The translations under genes were made by a program, and so were the position numbers. From Terriglobia bacterium (GTDB taxonomy: Bacteria > Acidobacteriota > Terriglobia > UBA7540): a DNA stretch of 42,036 bases. The DNA lies in contig JASHQD010000211.1 of assembly GCA_030037755.1 (NCBI GenBank), positions 1-42,036 of the forward strand, in the 5' to 3' direction. The number at the start of each line of letters is the position of its first letter. Position 1 is the stretch's first letter. Shown one piece after another: positions 25,689-30,592 of this stretch. The notes below the pieces were generated by a model. The model did no database searches, was not told where the DNA came from, and saw nothing but the letters and a program-made list of their open reading frames with translations.

Positions 25689-26366
25689 ATGCCAAATACG
25701 TCGACAGCGCGCGAAGCGGAGCGCCTGGCCATGGTCGAGGATCAGCTCCGTGCTCGCGGCATCCGCGATCGCCGCGTGCTCGAGGCCATGACGACAGTAC
25801 CGCGGCATGAATTCATGCCGGTCGAGCAGGCTCCGGCGGCATACGAGGATCGCGCGCTGCCCATTGGTGAGTGGGAGACGATCTCGCAGCCTTACATCGT
25901 CGCCCTGATGACCGAAGGCGCCGCAGTTCGCCCCGGGGATCGCGTGCTGGAGATTGGCACGGGCCTTGGCTATCAGGCGGCCGTGCTGGCTGCGCTGGAC
26001 GCCAGGGTTTACACCATCGAGAGGAACGCACAGCTCGCGGAGCAGGCGCGCCAGAAGCTATCGGCTCTGGGCTACGCGGTAGAGGTGATCACCGGTGACG
26101 GTACGGACGGCTATCGACCGGCCGCGCCCTATGACGCGATTCTGGTCACGGCGGGCGCCCCGCGCGTCCCCCAGGCGCTCGTCGATCAGCTCGCGGACGG
26201 CGGACGGCTCGTGATTCCGATCGGCAGCCGCGCCCTGCAGCAACTTCATCTCCTGATCAAGCACGGCGGCGAGATACTCGACCGGACGTTGGAGGCCTGC
26301 CAGTTCGTGCCACTTGTCGGAAAGCAGGGCTGGCCGCAAGAGTATTGGCCACGATTCTTCGGCTAG
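25689..26366 (+). CDS. pcm: protein-L-isoaspartate O-methyltransferase
   Basis: Repairs isoaspartyl residues by SAM-dependent methylation. Signatures: RVLEAMTTVPRHEFMP, ETISQPYIVALMTE and the SAM-binding VLEIGTGLGYQAAVLA, then GDGTDGY and APYDAILVTAGAP, all typical. ATG 25689 follows CAAGGAGTCCC, a clear Shine-Dalgarno, so the track's start at 25614 (inside a micro-repeat) is rejected. 225 residues, full length. efp starts 9 bp after the stop; the two are likely one transcript. Confidence 0.95.
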   Translation: MPNTSTAREAERLAMVEDQLRARGIRDRRVLEAMTTVPRHEFMPVEQAPAAYEDRALPIGEWETISQPYIVALMTEGAAVRPGDRVLEIGTGLGYQAAVLAALDARVYTIERNAQLAEQARQKLSALGYAVEVITGDGTDGYRPAAPYDAILVTAGAPRVPQALVDQLADGGRLVIPIGSRALQQLHLLIKHGGEILDRTLEACQFVPLVGKQGWPQEYWPRFFG

Positions 26367-26375
26367 GAGGAGAGC

Positions 26376-26954
26376 ATGGTGATCGCGTCCCATCTGCGCC
26401 CGGGCGCCATCCTCGTTGTCGGGGGCGACCTGCTCAAGGTGATCGAATCGACCTTCCACGTGGGTCAAGGCAAGATGCCCGGCAGCGTCCATGCGAAGCT
26501 GCGAGACGTCCGCAAGGGAACGTTCAAGGAACTGCGCTGGCGTCCCGAGGAGAAGCTGGACGAGGCCGATCTCGCCAAAGTGGACATGGACTATCTGTAC
26601 AGCGATACCGATTCCGCAACCTTCATGAACCCGGTCACGTTTGACCAGGTCTCGATTCCACTCGAGGCCGTCGGGAGCGCGGCTGATTTTCTGAAGCCCG
26701 ACACGCGAGTGCCCGTCGAGTTCTACGAGGGGCGGCCCGTCAGCATCGAATTCCCGGCGATCGTCGAAGTCGCGGTCGAGACGACCTCGGCGCCCGTCCA
26801 CACCGGCCAGGACAACACTTACAAGTCGGCGACGATCGAGAACGGTCTGGAAGTGGCGGTGCCGCAGTTCATCAAGCAGGGCGAGATCGTGCGGATCGAC
26901 GTGGCGACGCGGAAGTACGTGGATCGAGTCCGGGCGGCCGGGAAGCGTGTTTGA
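26376..26954 (+). CDS. efp: elongation factor P
   Basis: Ribosome-binding factor that relieves stalling at polyproline. Three beta domains in 192 residues, with the C-terminal signature YKSATIENGLEVAVPQFIKQGEIVRID. The loop that holds the modified Lys34/Arg32 in other bacteria reads HVGQGKMPGSVHAKL; aligned on KLRDV, a Lys occupies the tip. This is neither the PGKGQAF form of E. coli nor an Arg form. No EpmA/EpmB, EarP or YmfI gene is in the window. AGGAGAGC precedes the ATG. Poly-Pro stretches in the window's own Pal protein are an obvious client. Confidence 0.94.
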   Translation: MVIASHLRPGAILVVGGDLLKVIESTFHVGQGKMPGSVHAKLRDVRKGTFKELRWRPEEKLDEADLAKVDMDYLYSDTDSATFMNPVTFDQVSIPLEAVGSAADFLKPDTRVPVEFYEGRPVSIEFPAIVEVAVETTSAPVHTGQDNTYKSATIENGLEVAVPQFIKQGEIVRIDVATRKYVDRVRAAGKRV

Positions 26955-27250
26955 GCGAGTAACCGTCGATGTAGTGACGTATCCGGCCGGCCGCAAGAAA
27001 TGGAACCCGAGTTGCTATCGATACCTGTTCCGTTGCGCAGTTCCTTCGTGGCAAAGCCCGCTTGGACGTAGCGGTACGAATCCTGGGCAGGGTTTATCTC
27101 TTGTAGAATCAATGCTGTGCTTGCCCAGTGTTGCCGCTGCGAGTCCGCGTGGCGTGTGTCTCATTGGAAACAGCACCGGCTCGACATGTGACTGCTTAGG
27201 GAAACGGCCCAGCCCTCGACTTTTCGGAGCCGGGCTCAAAAGAAGAAGCG
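26955..27250. other. 296-bp intergenic region between efp and the glycosyltransferase gene
   Basis: No gene is supported. A TAGAAT at about 27106 could be a -10. A hairpin-capable piece (CAGCCCTCGACTTTTCGGAG..GGGCT) lies just before the glycosyltransferase start but without a T run. Confidence 0.4.
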
Positions 27251-28078
27251 ATGATGCAGCGCGATGACTTACGATCGACCGGCGCGGAGGCAACGCCCTT
27301 TTTAAGTGTCGTGGTCCCGGCCTACAACGAATCCCAGCGAGTAGGACGCTCGCTCAGCGCCATCCACTGGTATCTGGCATCGAAGACCTTCGCGTCGGAG
27401 GTGATCGTGGTGGACGACGGGTCAACCGATGGCACGGCCGGCGTGGTTTCAGACGTGATCGCCGCCTGGCCGTCGTTCCGGTTGATCCGCAACGATCGCA
27501 ATCGAGGCAAAGGGTATAGCGTGCGTCGCGGTGTGCTGGAAGCTCGCGGCGAATACGTGTTGTTTACGGACGCCGATCTCTCCGCGCCGATCGATCAGAC
27601 GGGGATGCTGATCGCAGCTCTGGAATCGACCGGAGCCGACGCCGCCATCGGCTCGCGGGCGCTGCAGCGGGAGTTGATCGGTGTACATCAGCCCTTGTTC
27701 CGCGAGTTGGGCGGCATCTGCTTCAACGTCGCGGTGCGGTTGTTTACCGGCCTCAAGCTGCGCGATACGCAGTGCGGTCTGAAGCTGTTCCGCCGCGAAC
27801 CCACGCGGCTGGCTTTCGAGCACATGAAGGCGGAGCGATTCGGATTCGATCCGGAGTTGCTCTTCCTGATCGAGCGCTGCGGCGGCCGGATTCTGGAGAT
27901 TCCGGTGCGCTGGGATAACGACCCGGCGACCAAGTTCAACGTGCTTCGGGATGCTGTCCGCAGCTTTCGCGAAGTGGCGGAAGTCCGGTGGCGCGCCATA
28001 ACGGGCCAGTATCCGGCGCGGCAACGGCAACGGGTAGCAGCCGCTGAAGCGGCGCACGTCCGGCATGGGTCAAGATAG
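27251..28078 (+). CDS. family 2 glycosyltransferase (dolichyl/polyprenyl-phosphate glucosyltransferase type)
   Basis: GT-A fold transferase, 275 residues. SVVVPAYNESQRVGRSL opens the nucleotide-sugar domain, EVIVVDDGSTDGT follows, and FTDADLSAP holds the DxD metal site. Later LRDTQCGLKLFRRE and FDPELLFLIERCGGRILEIPVRW match the DPG-synthase subgroup that loads a sugar on a polyprenyl phosphate. No C-terminal membrane helices are seen, so it would be peripheral. The tail after about residue 255 is Ala/Arg-rich. Start could be 27251 or 27254; both follow AAGAAGAAGC. It is the last protein gene before the tRNA array. Confidence 0.87.
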   Translation: MMQRDDLRSTGAEATPFLSVVVPAYNESQRVGRSLSAIHWYLASKTFASEVIVVDDGSTDGTAGVVSDVIAAWPSFRLIRNDRNRGKGYSVRRGVLEARGEYVLFTDADLSAPIDQTGMLIAALESTGADAAIGSRALQRELIGVHQPLFRELGGICFNVAVRLFTGLKLRDTQCGLKLFRREPTRLAFEHMKAERFGFDPELLFLIERCGGRILEIPVRWDNDPATKFNVLRDAVRSFREVAEVRWRAITGQYPARQRQRVAAAEAAHVRHGSR

Positions 28079-28478
28079 TCTGCTCTCTGTGTAAAATGCT
28101 GTAGGTAAAGAGCTAAAACGCTCGATCTGTCCGAGGCTAACTCGTCCGCAAATAAACTACATTTTCCGCTTGCTTGCCCCAACCATGCAGCGATAGTCCG
28201 TTCGGAAACTTTTTGCTTGACAACTCGTCATAATAGGTGCAGTGTAGCTTAGTGCTGGGTAGAGGAGATCGATTTATTCCTTCTTCGATAACACCAGCGA
28301 ATAGGTGAGAAGTTCGAGAGATGCTTAGATTCCCCAAATTCGAGTCACCAAGCGAACGGCAAGGTAGGCCGTGCCGCATATTTGTGTGCCATTGGCCACT
28401 ATCGTCCAATAGCACCGTCATGACGGCCAATTCGCGCAGAGGAGGCGGGTAGAGTCCAGGCACAACCAGGATTCTAAG
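28079..28478. other. 400-bp AT-richer region before the tRNA array; possible noncoding transcript or tiny ORF
   Basis: No track ORF here is convincing. A TTGACA at 28217-28222 is the best -35, but the -10 is unclear (CATAAT at 28229 is too close). Transcription from here would run about 260 nt to a strong terminator (28479-28508). A 43-codon frame, ATG 28321 to TAG 28452, has a weak GAGAG before it and no known family. Base composition is more AT-rich than neighbours. It may encode a small RNA or be part of the element that carries the tRNA array. Confidence 0.35.
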
Positions 28479-28508
28479 AAGGCCCGCCGTAAAAAGCGGG
28501 CCTTTTTT
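28479..28508 (+). terminator. strong Rho-independent terminator before the tRNA array
   Basis: AAGGCCCGC and GCGGGCCTT form a perfect 9-bp stem around an 8-nt loop, followed immediately by a T run (TTTTAT). It would end transcripts coming from upstream, insulating the tRNA array. Confidence 0.85.
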
Positions 28509-28510
28509 AT

Positions 28511-28522
28511 TGCTCTTTGACA
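28511..28522 (+). promoter_or_regulatory. boxA-like antitermination motif upstream of the first tRNA
   Basis: TGCTCTTTGACA matches the rRNA boxA consensus TGCTCTTTAACA with one change, and the following AATTGATC also resembles the E. coli rrn leader. boxA binds NusB/NusE and makes RNA polymerase resist Rho on untranslated RNAs. It lies 20 bp before the first tRNA and fits a long precursor of the array. The embedded TTGACA (28517-28522) could also be a -35, but no matching -10 is seen. Confidence 0.6.
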
Positions 28523-28542
28523 ATTGATCGACAGGAACGAAC

Positions 28543-28617
28543 GGGGGTGTAGGACAACGGCAAGTCTGGCGGACTCCAAACCCGTCGATCCCGGTTCAAA
28601 TCCGGGCACCCCTGCCA
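28543..28617 (+). tRNA. tRNA-Trp (CCA)
   Basis: Full cloverleaf with encoded CCA. Acceptor GGGGGTG/CACCCCT with a G-U first pair, D stem GGAC/GTCT, anticodon loop CTCCAAA (anticodon CCA), T arm CCCGG-TTCAAAT-CCGGG. The last anticodon-stem pair is an A-C mismatch, so the tRNA is slightly degenerate. First gene of the array. Confidence 0.85.
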
Positions 28618-28619
28618 AT

Positions 28620-28694
28620 GGCGCGGTAGCCAAGTGGGAAGGCGCCTGTCTGCAAAACAGGCAATCGCCGGTTCGATTCCGGCCCGCGTCTCCA
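28620..28694 (+). tRNA. tRNA-Cys (GCA)
   Basis: Acceptor GGCGCGG/CCGCGTC, anticodon arm CCTGT-CTGCAAA-ACAGG with anticodon GCA, T arm GCCGG-TTCGATT-CCGGC, encoded CCA. All stems pair. Only 2 bp separate it from tRNA-Trp. Confidence 0.92.
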
Positions 28695-28696
28695 AG

Positions 28697-28790
28697 GGTG
28701 GTCAGCACTGGTGTGCGGGCGGGCCTTATAAGCCTGTAATCGCTCCGGACGGGAGTGCACGGCAGGGTCCGATTCCCTGGACCACTACCA
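28697..28790 (+). tRNA. unusual class II tRNA with UAU anticodon
   Basis: 94 nt with encoded CCA. Acceptor GGTGGTC/GACCACT and T stem CAGGG/CCCTG pair. The anticodon arm CGGGC-CTTATAA-GCCTG gives anticodon UAU, which would read the Ile codon AUA. A long variable arm (CGCTCC/GGAGTG) marks class II, normally Leu, Ser or Tyr, none of which uses UAU. The D arm has only a TGGT loop, and the T loop is TCCGATT (T55 replaced by C). Identity is therefore unclear: a misreading tRNA, a non-canonical tRNA or a decaying gene. Confidence 0.7.
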
Positions 28791-28797
28791 GGTTGTC

Positions 28798-29113
28798 CTG
28801 CTGTAGCGGCGGTCTTTGACCGCCAGACGCGCTGTAGCGGCGGTGTCCCCACCGCCGTCTCCGATCGAGTAGACGCTTCGGCGGTGAGGACAGCGCCGCT
28901 CGCGAGGGAGTAGATCCTTCGGCGGTGAGGACACCGTCGCTCGCGAGGGAGTAGATCCTTCGGCGGTGAAGTACACGATCGCTCGCGAGGGAGTAGATCC
29001 TTCGGCGGTGAGGACACCGCCGCTCGCGAGGGAGTAGATCCTTCGGCGGTGAAGTACACGATCGCTCGCGACGGAGTAGATCCTTCGGCGGTGAGGACAC
29101 CGCCGCTACAGCG
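28798..29113. repeat. expanded REP-derived tandem repeat, alternating 41- and 42-bp units
   Basis: Forward GTAG-type REPs (about 28801 and 28840) open the block and an inverted one (29086-29113) closes it. Between them, units beginning GCTCGCGAGGGAGTAGATCC start at 28898, 28939, 28981, 29022 and 29064. Units of 41 bp end in GAGGACACCGCC, units of 42 bp end in GAAGTACACGATC, and they alternate A-B-A-B-A, so an 83-bp dimer was amplified. A more diverged unit lies at 28863-28897. No protein is encoded; the Arg/Pro-rich minus ORFs are artefacts of the repeat. Confidence 0.9.
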
Positions 29114-29136
29114 CCCGATTCAGATACCAGGCTTTA

Positions 29137-29214
29137 GCCCGGTTGCCAGAGAGGACTATATGGCCTTCGCTACGAACGAAGTGTACGGGGGTTCGAATCC
29201 CTCACCGGGTTCCA
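29137..29214 (+). tRNA. tRNA-Arg (ACG)
   Basis: Acceptor GCCCGGT/ACCGGGT, anticodon arm CTTCG-CTACGAA-CGAAG (anticodon ACG, read as ICG after TadA editing), T arm GGGGG-TTCGAAT-CCCTC, encoded CCA. The D arm has a 3-bp stem CCA/TGG with a 12-nt loop, unusual for tRNA-Arg. Confidence 0.88.
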
Positions 29215-29220
29215 GATTTC

Positions 29221-29299
29221 GGGCGCGTGCGGGCAACCGGAGAGCCCAACAGCCTCCTAAGCTGGAGCTATGTGAGTTCGAGTCTCACCGCGCCTTCCA
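29221..29299 (+). tRNA. tRNA-Arg (CCT)
   Basis: Acceptor GGGCGCG/CGCGCCT, D stem GGGC/GCCC, anticodon loop CTCCTAA (anticodon CCT), T arm GTGAG-TTCGAGT-CTCAC, encoded CCA. One extra nucleotide lies between acceptor and D stem and the first anticodon-stem pair is A-G. Confidence 0.85.
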
Positions 29300-29300
29300 T

Positions 29301-29374
29301 GCCGGGCTCATCCAACGGCAGGATGTCCGCCCGATTAGCGGAAAATCGGGGTTCAAATCCCTGGCCCGGTACCA
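29301..29374 (+). tRNA. tRNA-Ile-type (GAT) with C33
   Basis: Acceptor GCCGGGC/GCCCGGT, D stem ATCC/GGAT, anticodon stem TCCGC/GCGGA and T arm CGGGG-TTCAAAT-CCCTG all pair; CCA is encoded. The anticodon loop is CCGATTA, so the nearly universal U33 is C and position 37 is U. Anticodon GAT indicates Ile, but decoding would be impaired. Confidence 0.75.
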
Positions 29375-29381
29375 GAGTTGT

Positions 29382-29456
29382 TCAGGTCTAGCTTAAAGGT
29401 AAAGCACCTGGCTGTTAACCAGGGTGATCTCCGTTCAAGTCGGAGGGCCTGAGCCA
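29382..29456 (+). tRNA. tRNA-Asn (GTT)
   Basis: Acceptor TCAGGTC/GGCCTGA, D stem GCTT/AAGC, anticodon arm CCTGG-CTGTTAA-CCAGG, T arm CTCCG-TTCAAGT-CGGAG, discriminator G and encoded CCA. A regular tRNA. Confidence 0.93.
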
Positions 29457-29461
29457 GTTTC

Positions 29462-29537
29462 GGGAGCGTAGTTCAACGGGAAGAATGCTCGACTTTTAAT
29501 CGAGGTGATGTGCGTTCAAATCGCACCGCTCCTACTA
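29462..29537 (+). tRNA. tRNA-Lys (TTT), 3' end CTA instead of CCA
   Basis: Acceptor GGGAGCG/CGCTCCT, anticodon arm CTCGA-CTTTTAA-TCGAG, T arm GTGCG-TTCAAAT-CGCAC. After discriminator A the genome reads CTA, so CCA would need to be made by nucleotidyltransferase after trimming. Otherwise regular. Confidence 0.9.
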
Positions 29538-29539
29538 TT

Positions 29540-29614
29540 GCTGGCGTAGCTCAATCGGTAGAGCAGCGGTTTCGTAAACCGCCGGTTTCGGTTCGATTCC
29601 GAACGCTAGCTCCA
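29540..29614 (+). tRNA. tRNA-Thr (CGT)
   Basis: Acceptor GCTGGCG/CGCTAGC, anticodon arm GCGGT-TTCGTAA-ACCGC (anticodon CGT), T arm TTCGG-TTCGATT-CCGAA, encoded CCA. All stems pair. Confidence 0.93.
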
Positions 29615-29621
29615 GCTTTAT

Positions 29622-29699
29622 GGTGGCCGTAGCTCAAGAGGAAGAGCGCTGGACTGTGAATCCAGTAAGGTGCGACTTCGAGCGTCGCCGGTCACCCCA
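29622..29699 (+). tRNA. tRNA-His (GTG) with encoded G-1
   Basis: Acceptor GTGGCCG/CGGTCAC with an extra 5' G (29622) opposite discriminator C, the histidine identity pair. Anticodon arm CTGGA-CTGTGAA-TCCAG, T arm GCGAC-TTCGAGC-GTCGC, encoded CCA. Confidence 0.93.
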
Positions 29700-29768
29700 G
29701 GATTTCACCGTTGTAGCGGCTCTCTCCGAAGGAGCAGGTCATCGGTTCGAATCCGATCAGGGCTTCCA
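29700..29768 (+). pseudogene. tRNA-Arg (CCG) lacking its 5' half
   Basis: A good anticodon arm (GCTCT-CTCCGAA-GGAGC, anticodon CCG), T arm (ATCGG-TTCGAAT-CCGAT), acceptor 3' strand CAGGGCT and CCA are present. Where the 5' acceptor and D arm should be, the sequence is GGATTTCACCGTTGTAGCG with no GG loop; the only partial acceptor match (ACCCCAG, 29694-29700) overlaps the end of tRNA-His. TTGTAGCGGC resembles a REP head. Either a remnant or an overlapping, highly aberrant tRNA. Confidence 0.65.
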
Positions 29769-29786
29769 GTTGGTGTAGTTCAGCAT
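29769..29786 (+). pseudogene. tRNA 5'-half fragment
   Basis: TTGGTGTAGTTCAGCAT resembles the acceptor-TA-D-stem start of a tRNA (xxxGGTGTAGTTCAGC) and is cut off by the start of tRNA-Lys(CTT). Together with the preceding 3'-half it looks like a recombination scar. Confidence 0.4.
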
Positions 29787-29862
29787 CGGGGCGGAATTCG
29801 AGCGGCAGAATACCAGCCTCTTAAGCTGTGCGGTAAGGGTTCAAGTCCCTTCGCCCCGACCA
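29787..29862 (+). tRNA. tRNA-Lys (CTT)
   Basis: Acceptor CGGGGCG/CGCCCCG, D stem ATTC/GAAT, anticodon loop CTCTTAA (anticodon CTT), T arm AAGGG-TTCAAGT-CCCTT, encoded CCA. The first anticodon-stem pair is mismatched and a C1-G72 pair is unusual for Lys. Confidence 0.87.
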
Positions 29863-29874
29863 GGTTTATAGAAT

Positions 29875-29953
29875 GCCCTGTTAGCTCAGATGCGTTATGA
29901 GCAAGTCTCTTACAAAGACGAGGCCGCAAGCTCGCAACTTGCACGGGGCACCA
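29875..29953 (+). tRNA. tRNA-Val (TAC) with altered D and T loops
   Basis: Acceptor GCCCTGT/ACGGGGC, D stem GCTC/GAGC, anticodon loop CTTACAA (anticodon TAC), T stem GCAAG/CTTGC, encoded CCA. The D loop AGATGCGTTAT lacks the GG pair and the T loop is CTCGCAA instead of TTCxAxT, so the usual D-loop/T-loop contact is lost on both sides. Confidence 0.8.
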
Positions 29954-29957
29954 GATT

Positions 29958-30036
29958 GGGTCATGGGACTGCACGGGGTGGTCGCCGCACTTGCAATGCG
30001 GATAACAGGTGGGTTCAATTCCCACATGATCCACCA
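29958..30036 (+). tRNA. tRNA-Ala (TGC)
   Basis: Acceptor GGGTCAT/ATGATCC, D stem GACT/GGTC, anticodon arm CCGCA-CTTGCAA-TGCGG, T arm GTGGG-TTCAATT-CCCAC, encoded CCA. The variable loop is a little long (7 nt). The acceptor lacks the G3-U70 alanine identity pair in its standard form (G3 faces T70 here, which does provide G-U). Confidence 0.88.
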
Positions 30037-30045
30037 GTTTCTCGA

Positions 30046-30119
30046 GCGGGCGTAGTTCAGTGGCAGAATCCGACCTTGCCATGGTCGAGGCACGGTTTCG
30101 ATTACCGTCGCCCGCTCCA
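30046..30119 (+). tRNA. tRNA-Gly (GCC)
   Basis: Acceptor GCGGGCG/CGCCCGC, anticodon arm CGACC-TTGCCAT-GGTCG, T arm ACGGT-TTCGATT-ACCGT, encoded CCA. All stems pair. Confidence 0.94.
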
Positions 30120-30120
30120 T

Positions 30121-30194
30121 GCGGATGTAGCTCAACGGCAGAGTGCTGGTCTTCCAAACCAGCGATGCGGGTCCGATTCCCGTCATCCGCTCCA
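30121..30194 (+). tRNA. tRNA-Gly (TCC)
   Basis: Acceptor GCGGATG/CATCCGC, anticodon arm CTGGT-CTTCCAA-ACCAG, T stem GCGGG/CCCGT, encoded CCA. T loop TCCGATT has C at position 55, as in the class II tRNA of this array. Confidence 0.92.
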
Positions 30195-30198
30195 GATT

Positions 30199-30274
30199 CG
30201 GGATGTAGGGTAACTGGCAGCCCACCTGTCTTGGGGTCAGGGCGGTGGAGGTTCGAATCCTCCCATCCCGACCA
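30199..30274 (+). tRNA. tRNA-Pro (TGG)
   Basis: Acceptor CGGGATG/CATCCCG with the C1-G72 pair expected for Pro, D stem GGGT/GCCC, anticodon loop CTTGGGG (anticodon TGG), T arm GGAGG-TTCGAAT-CCTCC, encoded CCA. Confidence 0.93.
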
Positions 30275-30280
30275 AATTGT

Positions 30281-30357
30281 TGCGGAGTGGACTGGAGTGG
30301 CACCAGCTTGGTCTCATAAGCCAAACCACGCGGGTTCGATTCCCGCCTCCGCTACCA
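30281..30357 (+). tRNA. tRNA with CAT anticodon (elongator Met or Ile2)
   Basis: Anticodon arm TTGGT-CTCATAA-GCCAA, T arm GCGGG-TTCGATT-CCCGC, encoded CCA. The acceptor has six pairs (GCGGAG/CTCCGC) with a T-T mismatch at 1-72, and four nucleotides join acceptor and D stem (CTGG/CCAG). It lacks the GGG/CCC anticodon stem of initiator tRNA. Met versus lysidine-modified Ile2 cannot be decided by eye. Confidence 0.82.
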
Positions 30358-30374
30358 CGTTATTTCTCAAGCAG

Positions 30375-30425
30375 GCGGCCGGAATGCGTAGTTTCTCGCC
30401 CCAGGTAGTCACGCGTTCCGGCCGC
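30375..30425. repeat. 15-bp-stem hairpin between tRNA genes
   Basis: GCGGCCGGAATGCGT (30375-30389) and ACGCGTTCCGGCCGC (30411-30425) pair over 15 bp with one G-T, around a 21-nt loop. No T run follows, and it has no GTAG head. It could be a processing or antitermination structure or another repeat type. Confidence 0.65.
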
Positions 30426-30435
30426 GACGGGGAAC

Positions 30436-30514
30436 GGGCAGTTAGAGGAGCCAGGACGTCCTCGGAACCTTGTCACGGTTCAGATCGCGGGTTCGAATCC
30501 CGTACTGCCCGCCA
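30436..30514 (+). tRNA. tRNA-Asp (GTC)
   Basis: Acceptor GGGCAGT/ACTGCCC, D stem GAGG/CCTC with an 11-nt loop, anticodon arm GAACC-TTGTCAC-GGTTC, T arm GCGGG-TTCGAAT-CCCGT, discriminator G, encoded CCA. Confidence 0.93.
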
Positions 30515-30515
30515 C

Positions 30516-30590
30516 GGCCTTGTCGTCTACAGGTTAGGATGGCTGACTTTCAATCAGTCGAACCGGGTTCGAGTCCCGGCGAGGCTACCA
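30516..30590 (+). tRNA. tRNA-Glu (TTC)
   Basis: Acceptor GGCCTTG/CGAGGCT, a Glu-type D arm (TCGTCTACAGGTTAGGA), anticodon arm GCTGA-CTTTCAA-TCAGT, T arm CCGGG-TTCGAGT-CCCGG, encoded CCA. One base separates it from tRNA-Asp. Confidence 0.93.
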
Positions 30591-30592
30591 AT

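Noticed and set aside
28137-28523. 128-codon minus ORF before the tRNA array
   Set aside because: It runs through the terminator stem and boxA and has no family pattern.
28697-28790. Calling this gene tRNA-Tyr or tRNA-Leu(TAA)
   Set aside because: Shifting the anticodon loop by one base destroys the stem pairing, so UAU is the only supported anticodon.
28726-29100. Minus-strand ORFs with repeated SPPKDLLPRER sequence
   Set aside because: They are translations of the tandem repeat inside the tRNA array and have no other support.
28898-29104. CRISPR array (regular repeats of about 41 bp)
   Set aside because: The units are directly adjacent with no unique spacers, they alternate in two variants and derive from a REP palindrome; no cas genes are present.
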